Source of the DNA: Selaginella moellendorffii
Taxonomy: Eukaryota; Streptophyta; Lycopodiopsida; Selaginellales; Selaginellaceae
Direction: 5' to 3'
Length of the DNA: 64,000 bases
Assembly: GCF_000143415.4 (NCBI RefSeq)
Contig: NW_003314261.1
Span: forward strand, 6,857,132-6,921,131
Under the pieces are notes generated by a model. The model did not search any database and had not been told where the DNA came from. It saw nothing but the letters and a program-made list of their open reading frames with translations. The stretch's first letter is position 1. Each line of letters opens with the position of its first letter. The position numbers were made by a program, and so were the translations under genes. Below are positions 21,997 to 34,338 of this stretch, in pieces.

Positions 21997-22589
21997 TGTA
22001 AGCAATCGAAGAAAACAACTTGAGAGACGATCCATGGGATTCAAATATAAAGGGAAAGGGCCTATGAACAAGAATACACCCCTTTTTCCAATTGGTTAAG
22101 GGTTTTGGGATATTTGGGGTTAAGCGTAATTAGGTTTGAATAGTATTAGGCTGGGTGACCTCCCGAGAAGTCCAAATTCAGGAGCTTACATTTGGTATCG
22201 GAGCGGTCTCGGGTCCGACTCTGTTGGTTGGCTAGGGGAATCACACCATATGTTGATTGACATTTGGCTAGTCCAGTTTGCTCCTACTAGGCTCGACCCA
22301 AGAGGTAGGGTGTCAAGAGAGCGGGGCTCTTAGGAGAGCTACGGCTCTTAGCTTTCGTTCACGAGGGCTTGAACTTGTAGGGAAGCGTAGTGGATTGTAA
22401 GTAACCAAAAAGAACGACTTGAAAAACAATCCATGAGGTTCAAATATAAAGGGAAAGGGCTTATAAACAGAAGTGCACACCCTTTTTCAATCGGTTAAAA
22501 GTCTTGGGATATTTGGGGTTAAGTGTCATTGGGTTTAAATAGTACTGGGTTGGGTGACTTCCTAAGAAGTTTAAATTCAGGAGCTTACA
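21997..22589 (+). mobile_element. TRIM element A (593 bp, two 194-bp LTRs)
   Basis: LTRs 21997-22190 and 22396-22589 both start TGTAAG and end GAGCTTACA, and share GATCCATG and GGTTAAG blocks. Directly after LTR1 sits TTTGGTATCGGAGC, an initiator tRNA-Met primer site. The target duplication GTTTA flanks it (21992-21996, 22590-22594). The ~205-bp interior has no coding capacity. This is the definition of a terminal-repeat retrotransposon in miniature: it must be moved by proteins of another element. It inserted into the old gypsy element. Confidence 0.88.
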
Positions 22590-22594
22590 GTTTA

Positions 22595-23903
22595 ATGTCC
22601 ACAAGGTGTAAAGCAAGATTTACCTTCTTTTGATGAGGTTCGTAAGGCTCAAAAGATTGAGCCATGGATTTGAAGCCTTCAAGATGGGTTTAAAAATTAT
22701 GCATCATTTATTGTTGATGACTTGCCATTCAGGCATTTATATTCTCAATATCGCCTTAAAAACAGCTTTCTTTATTTTGTAGGGATGGATTTTGATAATC
22801 ATTTACAGCTGGTGGTGCCTTCCGTTATTCCACGGTTTCTCCATGCCTACCTTGATTCTCCTATTTTAGGCGAGTATATAGGGCATCATCGTATGATCGA
22901 GTCTTAATAGGAGGTTAAATACGAATAAGAATATATATTCTTGTAGATCTTTCCATTAGCTAGAGACGTGATGTTATCTAGTATGTGTGTCATTGCATTT
23001 GGTGCCAAACTCATAATACTCCCTCTCGTGGTGTGGAAGGGTAGTTAGAGTCAATTGCAATTGCCCATCTGTTTAAGTTGGTGGCATTTAATTTTATAGG
23101 ACCTTTTCCACGATTAATTGCTTCCAATGAATATGTTATTATTGTTTTTCACTATTTGACTTGTGTTGGTGCCCTTGCTAGCACTTTTGCAACTACTGTT
23201 GAAGACTTCCTCCTCAATTGAGTGGTGTTCTAGCATTTTTATCCAGAGCAGATTCTTTCAGATAATGGTCCCGCATTTATGCTAAGACACTTCATATTTT
23301 CATGTCTCAGTTGGGGATACGCCACACTTTCACGAGTATTTATCATCCACAATCAAATGTTTTGGTGAAATAGCTCGTTTGGACATTCAAAGGAATAATC
23401 ATGAAGTACCTAAACTTTCAGCATTTGAATTGAGATAGTTATTTGTTGTTTCTTTGGTATACATATGTCACAGGGGTGTAGAGTTCTATTGGTGCTTCAC
23501 CATATAAGCTCTTATATCATTATTTGATGAGCATTCTTCCACTTATCCAAGATAAGTCTTCTTAACACTTAGGTTGCGTATATGTGGGACAACAATGATG
23601 CTATAACTCCTGTTATTATCCATTTATAAAGTACAAAGTGGATGACTTGGTGTTAATTTGTTTTCCCCATCTTACAGTACATAGTTTATCTAAATGGCTC
23701 CTTACTCAGTAGAAAGGACTATATCAAGTGTTATAGCAAGTTGAACCACAAGTTTATAAGGTTTGGTATAATGTTCAACAAGCCAATCCTTTAGAAATTG
23801 TGTATGTGCAACGGTTAAAACACTTCATACAAAAAAATTAGGAATAACAAATACCATCTATATATCCATTGATGCCTCCTCCTTACGTTCCTCCAAATCC
23901 TAG
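22595..23903 (+). pseudogene. Old gypsy element: integrase remnant
   Basis: Fragments of the integrase core appear after TRIM A, e.g. PFRHLYSQYRLKNSFLYFVG (22722-22780), a region around 23070-23300 with the catalytic-core layout, and a C-terminal stretch near 23640-23840. Stops and frameshifts are frequent. Confidence 0.6.
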
Positions 23904-24483
23904 TGTAAGCAACCAAAGAGAACGACCTGAGAGATGATCCATGGGGTTCAAATATAGAGGGAAAGGGCCCATGAACAAGAGTGCACCCCCTTTTCCAATT
24001 GGTTAAGGGTCTTGGGATATTTTGGGGTTAAGCGTCCTTGGGTTTGAATAGTACTGGGTTGGGTAACCTCCCGGGAAGTCCAAACTCATGAGCTTACATT
24101 TGGTATCAGAGCGGTCTCGGGTTCGACTCTATTGGTTGGCTAGGGGAATCATACCACATGTTGATTAACATCTGGCTGGTCCAGTTTGCTCCCGAGGGGT
24201 AGGGTGTCAAGAGAGCGGGGCTCTCGAGAGAGCTGCGGCTTTCAGCTTTCGTTCACGAGGGTGTGAACTTGCAGGGAAGTATAGTGGATTATAAGCAACC
24301 AAAGAGAACGATTTGAGAGACGATCCATGGGGTTCAAATATAGAGGGAAAGGGCCCATGAACAAGAGTGCACCCCCTTTTCAAATCGGTTAATGGTCTTG
24401 GGATATTTGGGGTTAAGTGTCCTTGGGTTTGAATATTACTGGGCTGAGTAACCTCCCAGGAACTCCAAACTCAGGAGCTTACA
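23904..24483 (+). mobile_element. TRIM element B (580 bp, LTRs of 194-195 bp)
   Basis: LTR1 23904-24098 and LTR2 24290-24483 are close relatives of the TRIM A repeats. The primer site TTTGGTATCAGAGC follows LTR1 and matches initiator tRNA-Met fully. The target duplication CCTAG is present at 23899-23903 and 24484-24488. LTR2 begins TATAAG rather than TGTAAG, a point change at its first dinucleotide. Non-coding interior of about 190 bp. Confidence 0.88.
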
Positions 24484-24544
24484 CCTAGTCTATGTACAAG
24501 AGAACCCTGATGATTTTTCATTATTCCGAAAGGAAAGGATGATG

Positions 24545-24712
24545 TGAAGTTTAAATGTATAACTACGATGCTATATACTAATACTAGTGTAATGGGATTT
24601 TGGTAGCCATCAATCCGGACCATTTGCTATTATATATAAGCTAGGGTTTTTAGGCTAATTGTATGCACATTTTATGTATTCCCTTTCTATATTCCATGCA
24701 CTCACATAATAT
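24545..24712 (+). repeat. Right LTR remnant of the old gypsy element
   Basis: A purine-rich AAAGGAAAGGATGATG lies just before. The block GATTTTGGTAGCC... CCATGCACTCACAT matches 11090-11212, then homology stops, so this LTR is truncated at its 3' side. Confidence 0.55.
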
Positions 24713-25499
24713 AATTTTAGTTCATCTATCTCATTATTAAAATTATAATTAAATTATTATATATATATTTTTAAATTTTTTAAATTTCTTAAAAACATTA
24801 TGGTTCATATTTCTTAATCAACAATTATGGTGAAAACTATTTCAACAGAAGATAAACTATTATATTTCTTATTCAAAAGTTTCAGTAACACATATCAGAA
24901 CTTTAGTTAATAATAACTATACTACTATAAAACTGATAAAAGCTCCCAAATGTCAAGGTTCATAAATTTTGGAGTTTATATACATATTACTTTAAAGGTT
25001 TTAAACTATTATTATTATTTCTATATATATATATATATATAACTAATATATTATATCATAAAAATGAATATAAAATAAAATAAAATCTATCAATTTCATT
25101 TAAGATATATATATATTAGTATAGATATTTAGATTTTCTTATTACTAATTAATACCATTATTAACTAGTAGCTACTAATAAAAAACGTAAATGTTTAAGT
25201 TAAAATATATAAAAACTAACATTACAATAAAAGATAGCTTAATTTTTAATTATGAAACTCAAAATCTTAATTATTAGGTACTAGACTATTGTGGATGTCG
25301 TTAAATTTAAAAACCTATAGGTTGAACATGTTTATGACACTCTCAATGAGATAATAATTACTTTAAGTTATAATTAAATATAAATATCATAAAAAATCAA
25401 TCAATTTTATAAACGTTTCCTTCTTTCACTAGGATAGCATTAATAAAATTTAGAACTAATGGGTTCTTAGTAAATAACACTAGCTAGAAGATGAAAATT
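24713..25499. other. AT-rich spacer, nothing identified
   Basis: Very AT-rich, with short TA and TTA runs (for example about 25022-25041). No frame, repeat end or RNA motif stands out. Probably decayed transposon sequence. Confidence 0.5.
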
Positions 25500-28400
25500 G
25501 CTTATGCTATATGATTAATGATATGCATTTATAGTGTATATGATTATGAGATGAAATTTAAATACAATGTATTTAAACCAGTGGATTTTTAGAACCTTTG
25601 GTTCTCTCATTAAGCAATTGCTTCTTTTTCAGTTGGTTTAAGGAAAAAGAGATAAAATATACTATAACAAAATACATCTATAAAATATTACCTCTTTTAT
25701 TCTATTATCTTCTTCTCATTTATATTACATTTCACCCCTTTATTTTTACTTTTGTCTCTATCACTTTTATTTCTTATTACTTTCTACTGTGTTTCTTTCT
25801 TGTTTTTATATTACCTCTCCAGATCCCTTAAATAGTCTTTGTGTTATGATGATTGACTGGATTAAGCAAGAGTATGTTGATCTTTCTTACTTTAACCTAT
25901 TATTTAGGGCCAAAATTGCAATATGTTTTTCTATTTCAACTAGGGATATTTATTTGATCAAGATTTATATTCAATATTGGTCATTAAAAGGTATCAAGAT
26001 TTTCCAAGCAAGAGATATTGAAGATAGGTGTTATTTAAAAGTCTTAGAGTTTTTAGGCATATGAACCTCATTAAAGCTTAATGGTAGTATTTAATTCTGC
26101 ATTGATTATTGTTGATTAAATGATATAATGATCTTGAATATATACTATGTTCTTCATATTGTTGGTATTTTGGATTGTTTGGGGCGAAGTTGTTAATTCA
26201 GTAGATTAAATATTAGTTCTAGATATTGGCAAATGTAAATGGCTAAAGAAAATGTTCTTAAAACTACATTTAGTTTGTATATATTTTTGATAATGCTATT
26301 TAAGTTAATAAATTTTTCAATAAATGATGGAGGAGGTTTTCTGTCATATGCTAAAGGTGACAATTGAGTTCATCAATAATATTTAAATACACTTAAAGGG
26401 ATGTGGGAAGAACACATCCATGATATCTGTTAAGAACTTTGTAAGTTTTGGTATATCTTAATTACACTTGATTTTTCATTTTATATGTAAATGCTTTTAA
26501 TATTAGTATTGAAAATGTATTAATAGAAGTGTGCTTGGTTAGTGTCATCCCATTATATATATTAATTGTACATTACAACCAATGGAGGTGAACTACGCTA
26601 TGATAAAAGAAAAGTTTTTAGCAATAGTTTAGTATTTTAAGAAATTTCATATATACATACATGATTTTTAGATATTGCTAAAGGGTGACTATGCCATTAT
26701 CACTTCATTATAGATGCGGAAAACTTGGTTAGTTATATTATTTAGTAGGCTCTAAAGCTTCAAATATATAATTTCAAAGTAGTTGATCACTTGAGGAGTT
26801 CTATACTTGATATTGATGCCCTTTCTTAAGCTTTTATCCCTTTTTTACACTATTTTCATATTTATGATAAATTAGTTGTTCCAATATCAATTGTAGCGCA
26901 TGTGATCATGGGATGAGATTTAGATATACTATCGCTATGGATCTTTGGAACCTTGGGGGGATAAAATAGCCAATAAAAGTTCTTTTATCAAGCAATTATT
27001 TTCTTTCCAGTTGACTTAAGGGGAGAAAGATAAAGTGTACTATATGTGGTATTAGAGCAAATGGCACAGGTTCGATTTCTATTAATTAGTGGCTACTTAA
27101 AAAAATATAATATACCCTTGAGCAAAGTATATTCCTACTCCTAAATTTGAAATCATACGTATCAGGCATCTATATATATGTTCTTCTTCTTCTCTGGAGT
27201 ATCTACAGACGAAGGTATCCACCATCAAATTGCAGTACAGATGGATGACTAATTGCCTAATACCACAATGGAAGGATTCTTCTTCTTTGGATTTGGTTAG
27301 GATTTGGTTTGGTAGGGGTTATTAGTTAATAGTTAATAAGGACATTAACATTTTTGAAGCAGGGGTGAGTATCTTTAGGGAGATAAAATAGTCACTAAGG
27401 GCTCTTTCATCAAGTAATTGCCCTTTTTCCAATTTGCTTAAGGGAAGAGAGATAATATCAATGGATCTTCTAAACAAAGATTTTGTGTTTTTGGAAGTTA
27501 TCATTGTTCATAAAATATAGAACTTAATTTACCTTCTCTTGATTTTGTGAAGCTCAAAAAGTTGTGTCATTAATTTAAAGGTTTTATAGATTTAAGAATC
27601 TTGCATCACTTGTTAATAACTTACTATTTTGGCATTTATATTCTCAATATCACCTTTATTACAACCTTTTTTACTTTGTGGGGCTAATTCTAATGAATAT
27701 CATTTGCAGTTGGTAGTGCTTATGATCTTTATTGCATGGTTTCTCCATACTCACCATAACTATTATATTTTAGTTGAGTATATAAAATATTGTTGTATGA
27801 CTGAGAAACTACATGACTCTTTTAATGTAATATTATTTGGTATGTGTATAATTATGTTTTTTTGCCAAGCTCATAATACTTTCCCTTATGTTCTAAAAAG
27901 ACTGTTGGAATCAATTGTCATTTCCCATCTGCTTGAGTTGATAGCATTTAATTTTATAAGGCTTTTTCCATAGTCAACTATTAACAATGAATACATCATT
28001 ATTGCTTCTAACTATTTGATTCATTAGGTGGAAATTGATGCTCTTGCTAATATGTTTGCAACTATTATTAAATACTTCCTCCTTAATCAAATGGTGTTTT
28101 AGCATTTTTGTCCAGAGTGGTTTCTCTCGAATAATAATCTTGTATTTATGGCTAAAGCATTTCATGTCTTGATATCTCAGTTGGGGATACTTATCATCCA
28201 TAAATAAATGATTTGGTAAATTAGTTTCTTTGAACATTTAAAGGGACAATCACGAAGTACATGCTTTCAATATTTGGATTGAGATAGCAATTTGTCATCT
28301 TTTCAATATGTGTATGTTATAGAGGTATAAAGTTCTATTAATGTTTCACCATATAAACTCTTATATAATTATGATTTGATATTGTTAACAAAGTTGAGTT

Positions 28401-28950
28401 TACCTTTGCAATTGCCACAAGTTGTTAATATTATGTTATGATATCAGAATTTAATAAACATTCTTTCACTAAGTTGAGAGGAGTTTATTTAACATTTGAG
28501 TTACATACAAGTGGGACAACAATGGCATTACAACTTATTTACAAAGTACAAAGTGGATGATCTAATATTGATTTGTTTTCCCAAATTTATAGGTATATGG
28601 TTTGTCTAACAACTCTTTGTATTGAGTGTTCTAGCAAGTTAAACAAGTTTATGAGATATAGCATTATATTTAACAATTTAATCCTCCAAAAATTTTATAT
28701 ATATATATAGCAAATTGAAGTGCTTTATAAAAGCAAATTGCACCACTTACAAATTCACTTGATGCTTCCTCTTGATGTTCCTCTAGATTTTGATTAACCA
28801 AGAACTTTAATTGCCTTCCATATGAGGGGATGATATGAACTACAATGCAATATATTAATATTAGGGTATGAATTGATTTCATTCTATATATATGTTTTTG
28901 GGTTAATTGAATATGCATATTTAGTGAAGGCACCTGAAGATTACTTAGAT
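25500..28950 (+). mobile_element. Second decayed gypsy copy related to the old element
   Basis: The order of pieces parallels the old element: 25860-26050 matches the start of its RT (IKQEYVDLSYFNLLFRAKIA against MKEYADLFEFELSSGAKIA), 26480-26830 its RNase H region, and 27540-28650 its integrase region. A purine-rich GAGGGGATGAT then precedes an LTR-like block at about 28860-28950 (TTGGGTTAATTG, AGTGAAGGCACCT) similar to 11150-11240. It is more mutated and AT-shifted than the first copy and lacks a recognisable gag. Confidence 0.6.
26890..27475 (+). mobile_element. Possible degenerate TRIM-like unit
   Basis: Two diverged repeats (about 26890-27045 and 27350-27465) share ATCAAGYAATTR and a GCTTAAGGGRAGARAGATAA-type end. 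Between them, right after the first, is TGTGGTATTAGAGCAAATGG, resembling an initiator tRNA-Met primer site. A third related repeat lies at about 25540-25670. Ends and target duplication are not clear, so this is tentative. Confidence 0.35.
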
Positions 28951-30061
28951 TTGTGTTTGTTTAGATCTAGCTTATCTCAAAATTTAAATTGACCTATATA
29001 CAATAGTCTTAGCTACATAATTTTTGTAGTAATTTTATTTTTGATCCTGATCTTAAGCGGCCAACCAAAGAAAATACTGTAACTAATTTGATATACATCA
29101 AAACAAATTTGAATTTGGTGGTCTATTAGAACTTGGAGGCTGTGATATCCAGAATTAAAGAGTGTGCTCGAGTAGATATGTGGATTGCTGCCCTAATCCA
29201 TTTCGTTTGTTAAAAATACTGCAGCTTAGTATCCAGGAATTAGTGACTCTTGCAGCTCCTAAAAGATTCAGCATGGCATGGTAGATGTTGTACTGCTGCA
29301 CTGTCCTTTGGGAGAGCCATAACTGGAAGGCATGAGGCATCTTCCAGGAGTAATCAATGGGATCTTGAAGGATCCAGATCAAAGCCTATCTGCCTTGTCC
29401 ATTTTCTGAGGTCAGACCACCATTTGTCATCCCTCTTGAAATGGAGTCATTGATTGACAATTTCATCTGAAGTTGGCTGAGCCTTTGATGTACGATTTCT
29501 TTCTTCTAGGCCAAGAGCTCAAGAGGCCAAAGACTGGATTCAAGAGACGAGGAACCTGAACTGGTACTACACAGTTGTTCCCACAAACTGATGTTTATTC
29601 CTGGCATTGTAACTTCAAATATAGCCTGACTAGAACTGTGCTGCTGCCAATCTCAGATCATCAAGGGTTTTTGGAGTACATAATATAGCTAAGGTATTTC
29701 TATTTTCCACCATCTCATGGAAGAATCTTTTTGTAACTGGTTGGCCAAGGGCCATGATTTGTGTCCCAGTAAGATTTACCTCCATATAAGATATTTTGCA
29801 ATTTTCTAGGGCTACATATAGTAGGACCATTTTTGAGCTAAGAACAAAACAATGGATACAAATTGAAAACTTATCACTCCTGATCCCTCCAGTCTTCAGT
29901 CTTGAGTACCCACATCCTTTGCCAATGGGATTGCTGTCAAAGATTTGCAGCTGGACAGTGCAATAGAGTTACAGGCTTGGGAGTTTGATCTCAGACCTTT
30001 TCTAAAAGAAAAGAAAAGACTCTGAATCAGTTTTAAATTGAGATTCAAAGTTTTTTTTTTT
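28951..30061. other. No confident gene; probable relic sequence downstream of the KUP gene
   Basis: Two minus-strand frames (29382-29155 and 29830-29630) have protein-like composition (for example PHAFQLWLSQRTVQQYNIYHA, and NTLAILCTPKTLDDLRLAAAQ), but I recognise no family and find no splice partners. The last ~60 bp before 30062 form the 3' side of the KUP gene. Confidence 0.4.
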
Positions 30062-33012
30062 TCAGACGTAGTAAATCATTCCCACCTCGATGAGGCAAAT
30101 GTGAGGAATGTCGAGTGCTACAGCCGGCCCCCGGCAGTTCTTTCTCAAAAAGTTGTAGCAAACGTCGATGACGAACTTCTTCATGAAGGACGAGGAGCGC
30201 TTGGCCTTGACATACGAGTGCCCCAGCATGTACGCCACCCCCGAGTTCTTGGCATCAAACAGCTCCGTCAGCTCCGCCCGGATGTCTGGATCCAGTTCCG
30301 GGCTCCTCGGCAGCTCGAACCTCACCCTCCTTGGTTGCAAAGCTTCGATCTCCGGCGTGCCCAGGGACAGCGATCTGATCGACTGCTTGTCACTGTCTTC
30401 CAGCCCCGAGGTTACCATCTTGATGCTGGACTGGAGCGGCAATCCCATCATCGTCATCCTCCCGTCAACGGACGAGTGGTCGCTGCTCGACGGGGCCCAA
30501 GTGCTCGATGCCTCGGTTTGGATGAACTCCCCAACGTTGAAGATAAGCTGGTTCTCGAAATCGTTGTCGTCCTTGTGGACGTCCTTGTAGCCATAGCGCA
30601 CGATGCACCGGAACATCCTGTACTCCTTGGGACCGATGCGGCCGATGAGATACCTCTCCTCTGGCCGGACGTAGGGAACTGGGACCGATTTGATGCACAC
30701 GAAGATGAGCACCTGGTGGAAGGCCGGAAGATTGGTGACGAAGTGGGAGAAGATCGCGGGGACGCCAGTGACGAGCTCCGAGTAGATGAGCCCGATCCCA
30801 GGGACACGGACGATGCCGAGGCTCGGCCCAAGAGTGAGCAGCCACTTCATAGAGACCTTGTTCTGGAGATCAAAGTCATACTTTTTCGCCGTGCCGTAGT
30901 GCCAAGTGTACATGACCGCGACGAAGAACACGGATAGCGCCAGCGGCACCCAGCCGCCTTCGTGTACTTTGAGCATCGCGGATGAGACGTACATGAGCTC
31001 GATCGTGCCGAAGAACATGAAAAAGATGATGGCAAGGATGATGCTCCGCTTCCATACGATCACAATCACCAGTGACATGAGGAACGTCGTCACAAACATG
31101 ACCGTGATGACAGCAAGTCCTGTGTGATCATGACACATTTGCGAGGATAAGTCTTCAACACAAACACGAAGTTTTCATACAAACGTACCATAAGCGTGGC
31201 CGATGAAAATTGTGCTTCTAAAGCCCAGAGTGACTGCCAGGCAGAGGATGAGCAGTATCCAATTAACCTCGGGAATGTAGATTTGTCCATATATGTCTTT
31301 TGATGTGTGGACGACTTTCACCCTTGGAAAACAGCCCAAGGACATGCACTGTTTGATGATTGAGAAGGTTGCTGAGATCACTGCCTGGCTCCCCACCACT
31401 GACGCAAGTGTTGCTATGACGACAACTGGCCAGTAAACAGGCTCTGTGACAGCAACACATAAGTATTCAATAACAACAGTGGGACAATGACATACTTGGG
31501 ATCGACTTGTAGAAGCTGCCCTCAATGTCGCTGTGATTACGAGACAAATAGGCGGCTTGGCCCATATAAGCACAAACCAGGCAAGGATAAACGACACAGC
31601 CAAAAGCAATCTGCAAACACAAATACACACAGTGATCTCAGCTCGGGGAATCACAGCTCTCACCTGGATAGACAGCTCAGAAAAGTGTCCCAAATCTGCA
31701 AACATGGCCTCTGTGCCTGCAAAAGTAGAGTGCTTCAGTCCGCGGACGAGCGTTGTATATCGTATAATTGAGCAAACCTGTGATGCAAAGCAGCACTCCT
31801 CCCATAGATATCCAGCCATCGAATCCGGTTCTCTTGAAATACTTGTACATATAGTAAGGGGATAAAGCTCGGACGACGTGAGGGTTCCAGCGAGCGATGT
31901 TGTAAATTCCAATGGCGCCGATGCTGAATAGCCAGGCCAGCACTATGGGAGCGAACATAAATGCCACCTTGTGCGTGCCATGGTGCTGCAGCGCGAAAAG
32001 CCCCACCAAAATGAGGCAGGCGATCAGTTCTACTACGTCTGCGAGCCAACAAGAAAATGCACAGCATAAGTCTCACTGACAAGAAAACCATAAGGTTGGC
32101 CTTACGCTTGTTGAGGTCATCGACAGCCACTTTGATGCCATAAACAGAAGATAGAACTGAAAGCCGTCCATTAGTTACAGATAGCGTTGAAAAAAAAGAG
32201 GAAAAGCAAAGCTTATTACCCGAGATGGCGGGAGTTAAAACCCCGTCACCAATCACCATGCACGTCCCCAGCAAAACCACTAGCAGCAAAGCAATGCGGA
32301 GGCTCTTGTGCCTTTCCAGGAGCCCTTTCATCCTTGCCCCACGATAGCTCTCCCTGACGTTCTGGAGCTTGTAAGTCGATAGCTCCTCGTCAACCGCCTG
32401 TTGATTTGGCAAGAGGCTTAACTTTGCGTGCCTGCACAGCAGTGAATATAACGCGAATGTTCCACCTGCAACAGAAGGACAAAACACCAAAACCAGTGAG
32501 AGTGATTCGCAAAAACTAGAAAACTTCTCCTAAAAGTCTATCTATCTCTCGAGATTTTCCTCTCCAACCTTGCTACGAATCAAAAACTCCCACCACCACC
32601 ACCCACCTTCGCCGTTGTCATCAGCACGGAGTACGATGAGAACATACTTGAGTAAAGGAATGAGTGTCAGGGTGTAAAGGATGAACGAGAGAACCCCCAA
32701 AACCTCCGTGTCGTCCTCGTGGAGCTGGAGCTTTCCCGAAAATGTGCTCCGGTACACATAGAGAGGAGAGGTGCTCAAATCTCCATAGACCACACCAAAG
32801 CTCTGGTACGCCAAGAGCAGCACCGCCTTGAGGGATTTCCTCCGGTAGCTCTGCCAAGAACAAACAAACAAACCATCCATCGGTTAGTCCGGATCGAAAT
32901 TGGGGATTCCCGGCGCCGCGGCAGCCCCGAAATCGCAGCAAAGATCCATCCATACCTTAGGATTGAGGTCGATGAAGCTGTTGCCTCCGACAGACGACAC
33001 CTCGGGATCCAT
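30062..33012 (-). CDS. KUP/HAK/KT potassium transporter (copy 1)
   Basis: Nine exons: 33012-32956, 32850-32607, 32465-32220, 32156-32106, 32038-31778, 31716-31664, 31610-31496, 31443-31189, 31119-30062. Introns are 52-141 nt and the product is 779 aa. TM1 carries the family signature [14 protein letters not shown], followed by [20 protein letters not shown] and [14 protein letters not shown]. About 12 membrane segments are expected, then a long cytosolic C-terminus ending [14 protein letters not shown]. The protein is a plasma- or vacuolar-membrane K+ importer, probably proton-coupled. Exons 4-8 have exactly the sizes of those in the second KUP gene at 49.5-52.4 kb, so the two are paralogues. 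The Ser in GDLSTSP replaces the commoner Gly. Confidence 0.93.
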
Positions 33013-33688
33013 CGCCACGAAATTTCGGCCGCGCTCGCCTCTAGAACCAAATGCTCCCCGCGGATCGCAGCAAAACCTCGCCAGCTCCTAGAATGCAGCA
33101 TCGGCGGCAGCGCCTAGCCGCCGCGGCGGCGATCGGCGACCGAAAATCTGCATTGAGCGCCCGCGCACAAGATTCCTGACGACACAACATCCCTGTTCTT
33201 CTTGTCCATCTCTTTCTCGTCCCTCTCACTCACGCAAACGCTCTCCCCTCTCTCTTTCTCATTCGATCTCTCTCTCTCTCCTATCACTTCTATCACTTCT
33301 ATCGCGCTCTAGCTAGGCTTTGCGAAAGGAAGGAAGCGAGAAAACTCCAGCGAAGGCTGCCACTGCCGTCAGTGGAGACAGCATATACCGGTAGGATCGT
33401 TTATTCTGTTATCGAGATTGTAAAGAGATTCGCGGCCGTACTGTGGTCCATAGCCCGTGACCAATGGAATATAGGACACGGTGTTGTTGGTGGTACTGGA
33501 AATTACTGTCTGTTAGGTGGGTGATTAAACCGCGGTAAGAATCCAACGGGATTAAAAAACTACCGTGCTACGGCGTGCTTTGCGTGGACCATCTTCCACA
33601 ACGGGAATCGAGGATGGTTTTTAAATTTTAAAAGATGCTTTGCGGATATGCTGTCCCTGATTTGTTAAGAACCCTAAAGTTAGGGCAA
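33013..33688. promoter_or_regulatory. Divergent promoter region between KUP copy 1 and the Lys-rich gene
   Basis: No gene. A CT-rich stretch (about 33230-33300; GA-rich on the transcribed strand) is probably the KUP 5'UTR. The AT-rich ATGGTTTTTAAATTTTAAAAG near 33612 lies upstream of the Lys-rich gene. An ATG at 33635 is in frame with it, see that entry. Confidence 0.45.
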
Positions 33689-34338
33689 ATGGAGGAGCTC
33701 ACGGAGGCAGAGCGGCGGGCGCTGCGCGGCAGCAAATTTCCGCCGCTGCAGCAGGATCCTGATCGATCGGGGAATGCGCAGCCCAGGTATGCGTGCAATC
33801 CACAGGGAAATCGCAGGTGTTTTTGACGACATTCAAGGCTGGCTCATCCAGGGGGAGCGCTCACCACCAACAAAGCTGCGGCATTGGCTAAGTTCCTGGA
33901 GAGGAAGCTCAAGGAGCCTGGGAGTCTCAGCTCGCTGGATCCAGATATCGTGGAGAGGGCAGTGCTCAATGCTAAAGCCGCTGTTAATCCAGGTAAGCTT
34001 AAAGCAAATGTATGTATTGTCTTACGATGTTCTTCGTTTTCTTGTGTGTTGTTTCCAGGGAAGCATTCCACCGGATTGAAGATCCGTCACGTTACTTCTT
34101 TTTCGGACTCTGAGGAGGTACAGACATGGATCGTTTAAAGTGTTTTCTGGTCCAAAATCTTTGCGATGGTTCACTCCAGGAATCGATGAAGAGAACAGCG
34201 GGGCCGAGCTCGTCGCTGTCCGTTGCTGCTCCTGTCATAGACAAAAAGAAGAAAAACAAGAAGAATAAGAAGGGCAAGAACATCATGAAGAAGAAGAAGA
34301 AGAAAAAGCAAAAGCAAAAACATAACAAACAGAACTAA
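33689..34338 (+). CDS. Conserved-looking plant protein with Lys-rich tail, function unknown
   Basis: Four exons: 33689-33786, 33838-33992, 34059-34117, 34180-34338, with introns of 51, 66 and 62 nt; the product is 156 aa. It begins MEELTEAERRALRGSKF, then has RLAHPGGALTTNKAAALAKF and a helical stretch ending VERAVLNAKAAVNPG. A Ser/Asp/Glu patch (TSFSDSEEE) is followed by a C-terminus that is almost all Lys, Asn and Gln, likely a nuclear or RNA-binding tail. I recognise the RGSKF/LAHPGG pattern only as an uncharacterised plant family. A second in-frame ATG at 33635 would add 18 residues; the shorter start is preferred because it begins the conserved block. Its exons 3-4 are duplicated at 41856-42106. 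Confidence 0.65.

Larger units (their letters stand above)
11084..24712 (+). mobile_element. Old Ty3/gypsy retrotransposon, decayed and interrupted by three later insertions
   Basis: A shared LTR-like block (GATTTTGGTAGCC... CCATGCACTCACAT) occurs at about 11090-11212 and again at 24595-24710, bracketing the element. The internal part reads as degenerate gag-like frames (11460-12870), then reverse transcriptase (20520-21250), RNase H (21480-21890) and integrase (22600-23840), all on the plus strand and full of stops. A young chromodomain element (12877-20408) and two TRIMs (21997-22589, 23904-24483) split it. Target duplications let the old sequence be joined across each one. Outer boundaries are approximate. 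Confidence 0.7.
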
